The notes beneath the pieces were generated by a model that was given only the letters and a program-made list of their open reading frames with translations, was not told the origin of the DNA and searched no databases. Shown here piece after piece: positions 24,703 to 31,689 of a DNA stretch of 64,000 bases. How positions within the stretch are numbered: the first letter of the stretch is position 1; each line of letters starts with the position of its first letter. Made by a program: the position numbers and the translations under genes. The stretch spans positions 1 to 64,000 of the forward strand of contig DASWCZ010000094.1 of NCBI GenBank assembly GCA_036395755.1, written 5' to 3'. The DNA comes from Gp7-AA6 sp036395755 (GTDB taxonomy: Bacteria > Acidobacteriota > Thermoanaerobaculia > UBA5066 > Gp7-AA6).

Positions 24703-24728
24703 GAACAAAAAAGCGGGCCTGCGCCCGC
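24703..24728 (-). terminator. Terminator-like hairpin in the rimP-nusA leader
   Basis: On the minus strand GCGGGC pairs with GCCCGC around the 4-nt loop GCAG, followed immediately by TTTTTTGTTC. It lies 15-40 bp upstream of the rimP start. No minus-strand gene lies upstream within the 165 bp before the divergent TonB gene, so it looks like a leader attenuator. Confidence 0.65.
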
Positions 24729-24893
24729 CACAGTTTCGTCGAGAGCCGCCTCTGTTTATCAAATGAGGCGGCGGGCCGCAACCGAGCGACCGGATCCCGG
24801 GTCGGGAGGAGTCGGCGGACCGGCCGAAAACGAGAATCCACCGGCTGCGTCCCGTGTTAGGGGAGGAGGGCGTATTTCCCCAAGCGATACAAC

Positions 24894-25880
24894 GTGTTCG
24901 AGATCATCGAAAAAGGGCAGAAGCCATTCCCGCTCGAGCGAGCGGTCCTGATCTCGATTGCCGCCCACTTCGTCCTGCTCGCGCTCTTCCTCGCCGGGCC
25001 GGGTCCCGCGGCCCGGGGGGACCGGAAGGGCGGTTTCCTCGCGGACCTTCTGGCTCCCGAGCCCAGGGAGCCGTCCATTCCGGTCGTCTTCCGCTCCGCG
25101 CCCGGTCCCGCTCGCGAGAACCCGCGCCGGTCGGACCTCTCCGACGCCAATCGCCGCGCGGGAGGCGGAGACCGATCCCGACCGAAGGCGGGCACGCCGT
25201 TCGTCCCGAACATGCCCGGCGTCGAAGGCCTCGCGGCGGGCAAGCGGGGAAGCGCGCCCGGTCCGGCGGTGGCGCAATCTCGCGGGGTCGCGGCGCCGCG
25301 CCAGGGAGAGCCGGGAGCCTCGGGGGAGGAGAGCCGCCGACCGACCGTCTTCGGCCCGGCCGGCGAGACCGAGGGGAAGTCGCCGCTCGCGTCGGGCGGG
25401 GCGCCGGCGCGGGAGGGGGAACGGCTCGCCCGGCTCGATCAGGCGATTCGCGACGCGGCGCGGGATATGGCGGGAGGCGGGTCCCAGGGCGGGGCGGGCT
25501 TCCCGAACGCCGACGGAGGCTTCGTCGATTCGGGTCCGCTGTCCTTCGACACGACCTGGTACGACTGGGGCCCTTACGCGGAGGAGATGGTTCGCCGCAT
25601 CAAGCTCCACTGGGACATCCCCGAGCTTGCCCGTCTCGGCTGGAAGGGAAAGCTGACGATCCGCTTCTACATCCTGGCCGACGGCCGGGTCGCGGACGCG
25701 ACCATCATCCGGCGATCCGGGATACCGCCCTTCGATTTCGCGGCCCTTCAGGCGATCATGAAGTCTTCGCCTTTTCGCCCGCTCCCCGCGGACCTGAACG
25801 AGTCGCGCGAAGGCGTCACCGTAACCTTTTTCTACAACCTGCGTCCCGACAAAGAGGGCCCGTCCGAGCCCACGCGATGA
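24894..25880 (+). CDS. TonB-family energy transducer with C-terminal TonB domain
   Basis: A 328-residue protein anchored by one transmembrane segment (AVLISIAAHFVLLALFLAG, about 21-39). A long linker rich in Gly, Pro, Ala and Arg follows, then a C-terminal TonB-like domain (from about 240: KLTIRFYILADGRVADATII, FDFAALQAI). TonB proteins carry proton-motive energy from ExbBD to outer-membrane receptors such as the one at 468-3497. The linker lacks the long Pro-Lys/Pro-Glu runs of E. coli TonB, and ExbBD are not nearby. The GTG start has no close Shine-Dalgarno. The CoA-binding gene overlaps its stop by ATGA. Confidence 0.8.
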   Translation: MFEIIEKGQKPFPLERAVLISIAAHFVLLALFLAGPGPAARGDRKGGFLADLLAPEPREPSIPVVFRSAPGPARENPRRSDLSDANRRAGGGDRSRPKAGTPFVPNMPGVEGLAAGKRGSAPGPAVAQSRGVAAPRQGEPGASGEESRRPTVFGPAGETEGKSPLASGGAPAREGERLARLDQAIRDAARDMAGGGSQGGAGFPNADGGFVDSGPLSFDTTWYDWGPYAEEMVRRIKLHWDIPELARLGWKGKLTIRFYILADGRVADATIIRRSGIPPFDFAALQAIMKSSPFRPLPADLNESREGVTVTFFYNLRPDKEGPSEPTR

Positions 25881-26320
25881 ACGACAAAGAAAAGATTCGG
25901 ACGGCCTTGGAGACCGCGCGAACCGTTGCGATCGTCGGCTGCTCCCCCAACCCGGAGCGGCCCTCGAACGCGATCGGCCGCTACCTGATGGACCATGGGT
26001 ATCAGATCGTCCCGGTCAACCCGGGGCACCCGAGAATCCTGGGAGAGACCTGCTACCGGTCGCTCTCCGAGATCCCGCCGGAGGTCCGTCTCGACATCGT
26101 CGACGTCTTTCGACGGTCGGACCAGGTCGCTCCCGTCGCGGACCAGGCCATCGCCCGGGGCGTTGGCTTCTTCTTCATGCAGCAGGGGGTCCTGGATCCG
26201 GAATCGGCGCGCCGGCTCGAGGAGGCCGGTATCCCGGTCGCGATGGATCGATGCATACTGGTGGAGCATGCGAGCCGGGGTATCCCCCGTAGGAATTTCG
26301 AAGCGAGTCGAGAGCGTTGA
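25877..26320 (+). CDS. CoA-binding domain protein (YccU/CoA_binding_2)
   Basis: A 147-residue single Rossmann-like domain. It begins KIRTALETARTVAIVGCSPN and continues with YLMDHGYQIVPVNPG, VDVFRRSDQVAPVADQAI and FMQQGVLDPESARRLEEAG, the standard succinyl-CoA-ligase-like CoA-binding fold. Such stand-alone proteins bind CoA, but their physiological role is poorly known. The ATG start overlaps the upstream stop by 4 nt; the longer frame in front is a shadow of the TonB-like gene. Confidence 0.9.
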   Translation: MNDKEKIRTALETARTVAIVGCSPNPERPSNAIGRYLMDHGYQIVPVNPGHPRILGETCYRSLSEIPPEVRLDIVDVFRRSDQVAPVADQAIARGVGFFFMQQGVLDPESARRLEEAGIPVAMDRCILVEHASRGIPRRNFEASRER

Positions 26321-26366
26321 ATCCCTGCCCGGGGTTGTCGGAGCCGGTGCGCGGGAGCCCCGGGCC

Positions 26367-26387
26367 TTGGACGTTGGACGTTGGACA
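26367..26387. repeat. 7-bp tandem repeat upstream of htrA
   Basis: Three copies of TTGGACG (the last TTGGACA) lie in the 153-bp gap between the CoA-binding gene and htrA. No function is apparent. Confidence 0.6.
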
Positions 26388-26473
26388 TTGCCGTTGAACC
26401 TTGAATCGAAACCTTGAGCCAGTGAAGAGCCACAGTCCCGCTCGGAAGCGGGCGGAGGAGTAGAAGAAAAACC

Positions 26474-28000
26474 ATGGAGAAATCTACCAAACGGGCCCTT
26501 TCGTTTTCCGTTCTCATCGCCGCGGCCGTCATTTTCGGAATGGTGGTCGCGAGCTCGGTCAATGTCACTCCGCGTTCGGAGGCGCAGCGCGAGGCGCCGG
26601 CCCGGGCCCGTTCGGGCTCGTTGATCCTGCCCTCGTTCGCCGACATCGCGGACGAAACGATGTCTTCGGTGGTCTCGATCACCTCGACCGAGATCGTCAA
26701 GGGGTCGTCCCGCCGATTCGTTTCCCCCTTCGGCGGTGGAAGCGGAAACGGTGATCCTTTCGAGTTCTTCTTCGGCCCGCAGCAGCGCCGCGGCGACGGC
26801 CAGGGCGACGACGAAGAGCACAAGGAGCAGCAGGGAGGCACCGGTTTCGTCATCTCGGAAGACGGATACATCGCGACGAACTACCACGTCATCGAAAACG
26901 CGGACAAGGTCGAAGTCCGGCTGTCCAACCGGGAGCGGACGATCGCCCGCATCGTCGGACGCGACCCCGCGACCGACCTCGCCCTCTTGAAGATCGACGT
27001 CAAGCAGCGTCTGACCCCGCTGGCGCTCGGAGACTCCGACCGGCTTCGCGTCGGCGAGTGGGTCATGGCGATCGGCGATCCGCTGAACTTCGACAAGAGC
27101 GTCACCGTCGGCGTCGTGTCGGCGAAGGGGCGCTACGGTTTGACGGGCGACGCCGCGACCCGTTCGTTCGAGAACTTCATCCAGACCGATGCCGCCATCA
27201 ACTCCGGCAACTCCGGCGGCCCGCTCATCAACGTCAACGGCGAGGTGATCGGTATCAATACCGCGATGTTCCGCCCGGCGCAGAACATCGGCTTCGCCGT
27301 GCCGGTCAACACGTTGAAGAGCGTTCTTCCACAGCTGCGGGAGAAGGGAAAGGTCACGCGCGGATTCCTCGGAATCAACATCGAGAACATCGACAGCGAC
27401 AAGGCCGCAGCCTTCCGGCTGAAGTCTCTCGACGGCGCCTTCGTTCAGTCGGTCGAGCCGGGCAAGCCGGCGGACCGCGCCGGGATCCGGCCGGGAGACG
27501 CGATCGTGCGCGTGGACGAGGTCGCAGTCAAGGACACCCGCGATCTGATCGGATACGTTTCGGGCAAGGCGCCGGGCAGCAAGGTCCGTCTCGGGGTCAT
27601 CCGCGACGGCCGGGACATGACGCTGACGGCGGCGCTCGCCGAGCGCGACGTCGCTTCTTCGGGCGAGCAGGCGGACCCGGGAAAGGCGAGCTCGAAAGAC
27701 TCGCGGGAACGCATCGGCGTCTCCGTGACCGAGCTGACGACACAGGTCCGCCAGATGCAGGGAGTGCAGAACGGCGCGTCGGGTCTCTTAGTCGTCCACG
27801 TGAAAGAGGTCTCCGCGGCGGCGGACGCCGGCATTCGAGAAGGCGACGTCATCACCGAGGTCAACGGCCGGCATCTCACCTCCACCGAGGAGTTCGGCAA
27901 AATCGTCTCCGGGGCGCGGAAGGGGGACTACCTGAAGCTCTACATCCAGCGGTCCCGCCCGGCGGTTTCCTTCTTCGCGCTCGTCAAGATCGAGCAGTAG
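26474..28000 (+). CDS. Periplasmic serine protease/chaperone of the HtrA/DegP (Do) family
   Basis: A 508-residue protein with an N-terminal signal or anchor (about 8-28), a trypsin-like domain and two PDZ domains (about 315-400 and 415-505). The catalytic triad is His138 (TNYHVIENAD), Asp168 (DPATDLALLK) and Ser247 (GNSGGPLIN). Family members degrade or hold misfolded envelope proteins. A Gln/Asp/Glu-rich insertion at about residues 102-121 corresponds to the flexible LA loop. A strong intrinsic terminator follows. Whether it is DegP, DegQ or DegS in role cannot be judged from sequence. Confidence 0.95.
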   Translation: MEKSTKRALSFSVLIAAAVIFGMVVASSVNVTPRSEAQREAPARARSGSLILPSFADIADETMSSVVSITSTEIVKGSSRRFVSPFGGGSGNGDPFEFFFGPQQRRGDGQGDDEEHKEQQGGTGFVISEDGYIATNYHVIENADKVEVRLSNRERTIARIVGRDPATDLALLKIDVKQRLTPLALGDSDRLRVGEWVMAIGDPLNFDKSVTVGVVSAKGRYGLTGDAATRSFENFIQTDAAINSGNSGGPLINVNGEVIGINTAMFRPAQNIGFAVPVNTLKSVLPQLREKGKVTRGFLGINIENIDSDKAAAFRLKSLDGAFVQSVEPGKPADRAGIRPGDAIVRVDEVAVKDTRDLIGYVSGKAPGSKVRLGVIRDGRDMTLTAALAERDVASSGEQADPGKASSKDSRERIGVSVTELTTQVRQMQGVQNGASGLLVVHVKEVSAAADAGIREGDVITEVNGRHLTSTEEFGKIVSGARKGDYLKLYIQRSRPAVSFFALVKIEQ

Positions 28001-28022
28001 ACCGGGTTCGAGACGCATTTCC

Positions 28023-28056
28023 GCACGCCCGCCACCCCGGCGGGCGTGCTCGTTTT
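28023..28056 (+). terminator. Intrinsic terminator after htrA
   Basis: A perfect 11-bp stem (GCACGCCCGCC / GGCGGGCGTGC) with loop ACCCC, followed by TCGTTTTC, 22 bp past the htrA stop. Confidence 0.85.
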
Positions 28057-28104
28057 CGGGGGAGCCGGGAACAACAGGCGCGCTCTCCGCATTGAAAGGT
28101 CGGG

Positions 28105-29466
28105 ATGAGCCAGAAGATCCTGGTCGTCGACGACGATCGAGGCATCCGCGACACCCTGCGGATGATCCTCGAATACGAAGGATATGAGGTGGCGACCTCG
28201 CCAGACGGGAAGACCGCGCTCGCGGACCTGGACGGCGCCCCGGCCGACGCGGTCCTGCTCGACATCAAGATGCCCGGCATGGACGGTCTCGAGGTGCTCG
28301 ACAAGATCGTGGCTCGCGAGGGGGCGCCGCCCGTCCTCATGATCTCGGGGCACGGCGACATCGCCACGGCCGTCGAGTCCACGCGCCGCGGAGCGGTCGA
28401 CTTCCTCGAGAAACCGCCGCAGCGCGAGCGCATCCTGGTCTCGATCAAGAACGCGCTCGCCCGCAACCAGCTCCGGGCGGAGAACGAGCGGCTGCGAACC
28501 GCGCTCGACGAGGAGTCGGTTCTCGTCGGCCGGAGCGCTCCGATGCAGCGTCTGCGTCAAGAGATCGTGCGGGCCGCGCCGACGGGCGCCACCGTGCTCA
28601 TCATGGGAGAGAGCGGCACCGGCAAGGAGCTCGTCGCGCGCGAAGTCCACAAGGCTTCGCGGGTCGCCGGCGGCCCCTTCGTCCAGGTCAACTGCGCCGC
28701 GATTCCCGAAGAGCTGATCGAGTCGGAGCTCTTCGGACACGAGAAGGGCTCGTTCACCGGCGCGGTGCGCCGGCAGACCGGGAAGTTCGTCGAGGCCGAC
28801 GGCGGGACGATCTTCTTGGACGAAGTCGGCGACATGTCGGCGAGAACGCAGGCGAAAGTGTTGCGGGTGCTGGAGGCCGGCGAAGTCGAGCCGGTCGGCG
28901 CGCCGCGGGTCCGGCAGGTCAACGTGCGGGTGATCGCGGCGACCAATCGCGACCTGACCGAGGCGATCCGGGAAAACCGCTTCCGGGAGGACCTCTTCTT
29001 CCGCCTGAACGTCGTCCCGATCCGGACCCCGCCGCTGCGCGAGCGGGCGGAGGACATTCCGGACCTGGTCGAGCATTTCACACGGCGCTTCTGCGAGCGG
29101 GACCACTGCCGGCCCCGCCGGTTTGGATCGTCCGCCCTGGCGTTGTTGAAGGCCCGCTCGTGGCCCGGCAACGTCCGGGAGCTCAAAAACTTAGTCGAGC
29201 GGGTCCTGATCATGACCGACGCCGATCCGATCGATGCGAAGGACCTTCCCCCCGAGGCCCGCGTCTCCCCCACGGAAATCTCCGAGCGCGGGCTCGCGAT
29301 GACGACGCTCTCGGAGTTCAAGGAGTTTGCGGAACGCCAGTTCCTCATGGCGAAGCTCCGGGAGAACGGATGGAACATCAGCCGCACGGCCGAGGTGATC
29401 CAGACGCCCCGTTCGAACCTCTACAAGAAGATCGAGCACCACAAGATCAGCCGGGATCAGGGTTAA
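28105..29466 (+). CDS. Sigma54-dependent response regulator, NtrC/NtrX type
   Basis: A 453-residue regulator. The receiver domain carries the phospho-acceptor Asp53 (LLDIKMPGMDG). The AAA+ domain has Walker A GESGTGKE (168-175), the sigma54 loop GSFTGA (215-220, usually GAFTGA) and GGTIFLDEVGDM as Walker B. The C-terminal Fis-type helix-turn-helix is GWNISRTAEVIQTPRSNLYKK. The overall order and ending resemble NtrX. No partner histidine kinase gene adjoins, so the signal is unknown. Downstream lies an inverted-repeat element, then pyrE. Confidence 0.93.
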   Translation: MSQKILVVDDDRGIRDTLRMILEYEGYEVATSPDGKTALADLDGAPADAVLLDIKMPGMDGLEVLDKIVAREGAPPVLMISGHGDIATAVESTRRGAVDFLEKPPQRERILVSIKNALARNQLRAENERLRTALDEESVLVGRSAPMQRLRQEIVRAAPTGATVLIMGESGTGKELVAREVHKASRVAGGPFVQVNCAAIPEELIESELFGHEKGSFTGAVRRQTGKFVEADGGTIFLDEVGDMSARTQAKVLRVLEAGEVEPVGAPRVRQVNVRVIAATNRDLTEAIRENRFREDLFFRLNVVPIRTPPLRERAEDIPDLVEHFTRRFCERDHCRPRRFGSSALALLKARSWPGNVRELKNLVERVLIMTDADPIDAKDLPPEARVSPTEISERGLAMTTLSEFKEFAERQFLMAKLRENGWNISRTAEVIQTPRSNLYKKIEHHKISRDQG

Positions 29467-29549
29467 CCTGTCATCCCGAGCGCGGCGAGGGATCCCTTCC
29501 TCGCACGCTCCCGAGGATTCTTCGGCCCTTCCGGCCCCAGAATGACAGG
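29467..29549. repeat. Inverted-repeat element between the NtrX-like gene and pyrE
   Basis: CCTGTCAT at the left end pairs with ATGACAGG at the right end, and the interior resembles the other TGTCATyCCGAG elements but lacks the 43-bp core. Its right arm supplies the first bases of the pyrE Shine-Dalgarno site. Confidence 0.6.
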
Positions 29550-29558
29550 AGAAAAAAT

Positions 29559-30125
29559 TTGTTGGCGGTCGACGACTTCGAAGAGACCGGGGCGCTTCTG
29601 ACCGGCCATTTCCGTCTCTCCTCCGGCCTCCACAGCGACCGCTACCTCCAGTGCGCGCGGCTCCTCATGTGGCCGGAGCGCGCGCAAGCCGCCGGGCGCG
29701 AGCTCGCGGAGAAGCTCCTGGAGTTCTCAGCCGCCGCCGTCGTCTCGCCCGCCCTGGGCGGCATCGTGATCGGCCACGAAGTCGCCCGCGGGCTCGGGAC
29801 GCGCGCGCTCTTTGCGGAGCGCCGGGACGGCGCGTTCACGCTGCGGCGGGGCTTCGCCCTGGAAGCCGGGGAGCGCGTGGCGGTCGTCGAGGACGTCTTC
29901 ACGACCGGCGCTTCGACGCGGGAGGTCTGCGCGACGGTCGAAGCGGCGGGCGGCAGCGTGGTCGCCGTCGGATCGCTCGTGGATCGCGGTCTCCCGCCAG
30001 GGGCCTTTTCCGTTCCGGCGCGGTCGCTTCTCCGTCTGGCGGTTCCCTCGTGGCCGGCGGCGGACTGTCCGCTCTGTAGCCGCGGTGTCGCGCTCGAAAT
30101 TCCCGGCAGCCGCTCCCGCGGATAA
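29559..30125 (+). CDS. pyrE: Orotate phosphoribosyltransferase
   Basis: A 188-residue enzyme that joins orotate and PRPP to form OMP in pyrimidine synthesis. The N-terminus (FRLSSGLHSDRYLQCARLL) and the PRPP loop VAVVEDVFTTGASTREV are diagnostic. The start is TTG at 29559, chosen because AGGAG lies 7 bases upstream and the next residues match the family; a second TTG at 29562 is the alternative. The C-terminus contains CPLC, as in many acidobacterial and firmicute-type PyrE proteins. The longer upstream open frame is a shadow of the regulator gene. Confidence 0.93.
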   Translation: MLAVDDFEETGALLTGHFRLSSGLHSDRYLQCARLLMWPERAQAAGRELAEKLLEFSAAAVVSPALGGIVIGHEVARGLGTRALFAERRDGAFTLRRGFALEAGERVAVVEDVFTTGASTREVCATVEAAGGSVVAVGSLVDRGLPPGAFSVPARSLLRLAVPSWPAADCPLCSRGVALEIPGSRSRG

Positions 30126-30136
30126 GATCGTCTCGG

Positions 30137-30715
30137 ATGGATCTCCACCGCGTTTGCGTCTACTGCGGGGCGAGTGCGACTCGGGATCCCGCGGTGGAGG
30201 CGGAGGTTCGCAAGTTCGGCCGTGAGATCGCGGCCCGCGGAATCACTCTCGTGTACGGCGGCTCCTCGCTCGGTTTGATGGGGAGTCTCGCCGACGAGGT
30301 CATCTCGGCCGGAGGCAAAGTCATCGGTGTCATTCCCGAAGCGCTCGTCGGCCGGGAGGCGGCGCACAAGCGCGTCACGGAGTTGAAGGTCGTTCATACG
30401 ATGCACGACCGGGATCAGACGATGTTCGACCTGGGCGATGCCTTCGTCGCGTTCCCCGGCGGCTTCGGGACGCTCGACCAGGTTCTCGAAATGATCACGT
30501 GGAAACAGCTGGGCATCCATGGCAAGCCCGTGGTGATCGCGAACATCGGCGGCTACTTCGACCCGCTGCTCCAGCAGTTCGAAAATGCCATCCGTTCCGG
30601 CTACGCGCGCCCCCAGGACCGGATCGTCTATGCGGTCGCGGCGAATACGTCCGCAATCCTGACGTTGCTCGAGGGAGCGCCGGTCCTGTTCCGCAAGCCG
30701 GGAGACTGGGCCTAG
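30137..30715 (+). CDS. LOG family (TIGR00730) Rossmann-fold protein with altered active-site motif
   Basis: A 192-residue lysine-decarboxylase-like (LOG) fold. The N-terminus RVCVYCGASA and the GGSSLGLMGSLADEV loop are typical. LOG enzymes release cytokinin-type bases from nucleoside monophosphates using PGGxGTxxE and a preceding MHxRK segment. Here these read PGGFGTLDQ and MHDRD, so the catalytic Glu is Gln and the Lys is Asp. Nucleotide binding is still likely, but hydrolytic activity is doubtful. Its stop codon shares the palindrome CTAG with the stop of the convergent glycosyltransferase. Confidence 0.9.
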   Translation: MDLHRVCVYCGASATRDPAVEAEVRKFGREIAARGITLVYGGSSLGLMGSLADEVISAGGKVIGVIPEALVGREAAHKRVTELKVVHTMHDRDQTMFDLGDAFVAFPGGFGTLDQVLEMITWKQLGIHGKPVVIANIGGYFDPLLQQFENAIRSGYARPQDRIVYAVAANTSAILTLLEGAPVLFRKPGDWA

Positions 30716-31689
30716 GACGAGGTCGGCGCCGACTTTTCGGGTCCTGTTTTCCGGTTTCCGGCTCCCTGCTCCCTCAATTTCAATTCCTCCAGGAGCGTGC
30801 GGTTGATTCCGACGAGGTCGGCTAATAGTGCAATCAGGAACGTCTGCGCCCCGACGACGATCAGAACTCCGGCGAGAATGAGCGACTGGACGTGGCCGCC
30901 CGGATTCTGCCCGGCGAAGACGTACCAGAGGTAGCGGACACCGAGGATCGCGCCCGCGAGAAGAAAGATCGCCGCGGCCGCCGAGAAGATCTTCAACGGC
31001 TTGTAGAGCGCGGTGATCCGCAGGACGTTCGCGCCCTGGACCAGAACGTATTTCGTAACCGAGGAATAGAGTCGGGAGCGGCGCGCAGGCGGCCGGGCCG
31101 CGACCGGAACCGACGAGACCCGCAGGTCCTTCGATCCCGCCTGGATCAGGGTTTCGAGCGTGTAGGTCATCTTCGAAAAGACGTTGACCCGGCGCGCCGC
31201 CTCGCGCGATAGCGCGCGGAAACCGGAGGCGGCGTCGGGGATCTCGAGGCCCGACGCCTGGCGGACTGCCCAGCTCCCGACCCTCTGGAGGATTCGTTTT
31301 CCCGGGGAGAAGTGCGCGAGCGAGCCGGGGCCCCGATCCCCCACGACGAGATCCGCTCGGCCGGCCAGAATCGGTGTGACGAGAGCCGGTATGTCCTCCG
31401 CGTCATACTGGAGGTCCGCGTCGAAGTTGACGACGACGTCCGCGCCCATGGCGAGCGCCTCCTCGAGGCCGGCCGAAAAGGCAGCCGCCAGGCCGCGATG
31501 CGCGGGCAGCCGCACCACGCGGTCGGCACCGCCCGCGCGCGCGACGTCGGAGGTCCGATCCATCGAGCCGTCGTCGATGACCAGAACTGCGACCTCGGAA
31601 AATCCGGAAACGGAACGCCCGATCGAGGCGAGCGCCTTCCCGAGGATCGCCTCCTCGTTGAACGCGGGAATCTGGATGACGAGCTTCAC
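30712..31689 (-). CDS. GT2-family glycosyltransferase, DPM1/GtrB-like with two C-terminal TM helices
   Basis: About 325 residues from a GTG that overlaps the upstream stop by GTGA. The catalytic domain holds KLVIQIPAFNEE, VIDDGSMDRTSDVA and the DxD-type NFDADLQYD, as in dolichyl- or undecaprenyl-phosphate sugar transferases. Two C-terminal membrane helices follow (LKIFSAAAAIFLLAGAILG; SLILAGVLIVVGAQTFLIAL). It probably loads a sugar onto a lipid phosphate carrier. The YfhO-like membrane protein upstream could use such a lipid-linked sugar, a functional link made by inference. Confidence 0.9.
   Translation of the reverse strand: MKLVIQIPAFNEEAILGKALASIGRSVSGFSEVAVLVIDDGSMDRTSDVARAGGADRVVRLPAHRGLAAAFSAGLEEALAMGADVVVNFDADLQYDAEDIPALVTPILAGRADLVVGDRGPGSLAHFSPGKRILQRVGSWAVRQASGLEIPDAASGFRALSREAARRVNVFSKMTYTLETLIQAGSKDLRVSSVPVAARPPARRSRLYSSVTKYVLVQGANVLRITALYKPLKIFSAAAAIFLLAGAILGVRYLWYVFAGQNPGGHVQSLILAGVLIVVGAQTFLIALLADLVGINRTLLEELKLREQGAGNRKTGPEKSAPTSS

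Noticed and set aside
24689..24841. A longer rimP beginning at 24841
   Set aside because: The extension reads through a terminator-like hairpin and is basic and unstructured; the ATG at 24688 gives normal RimP length.
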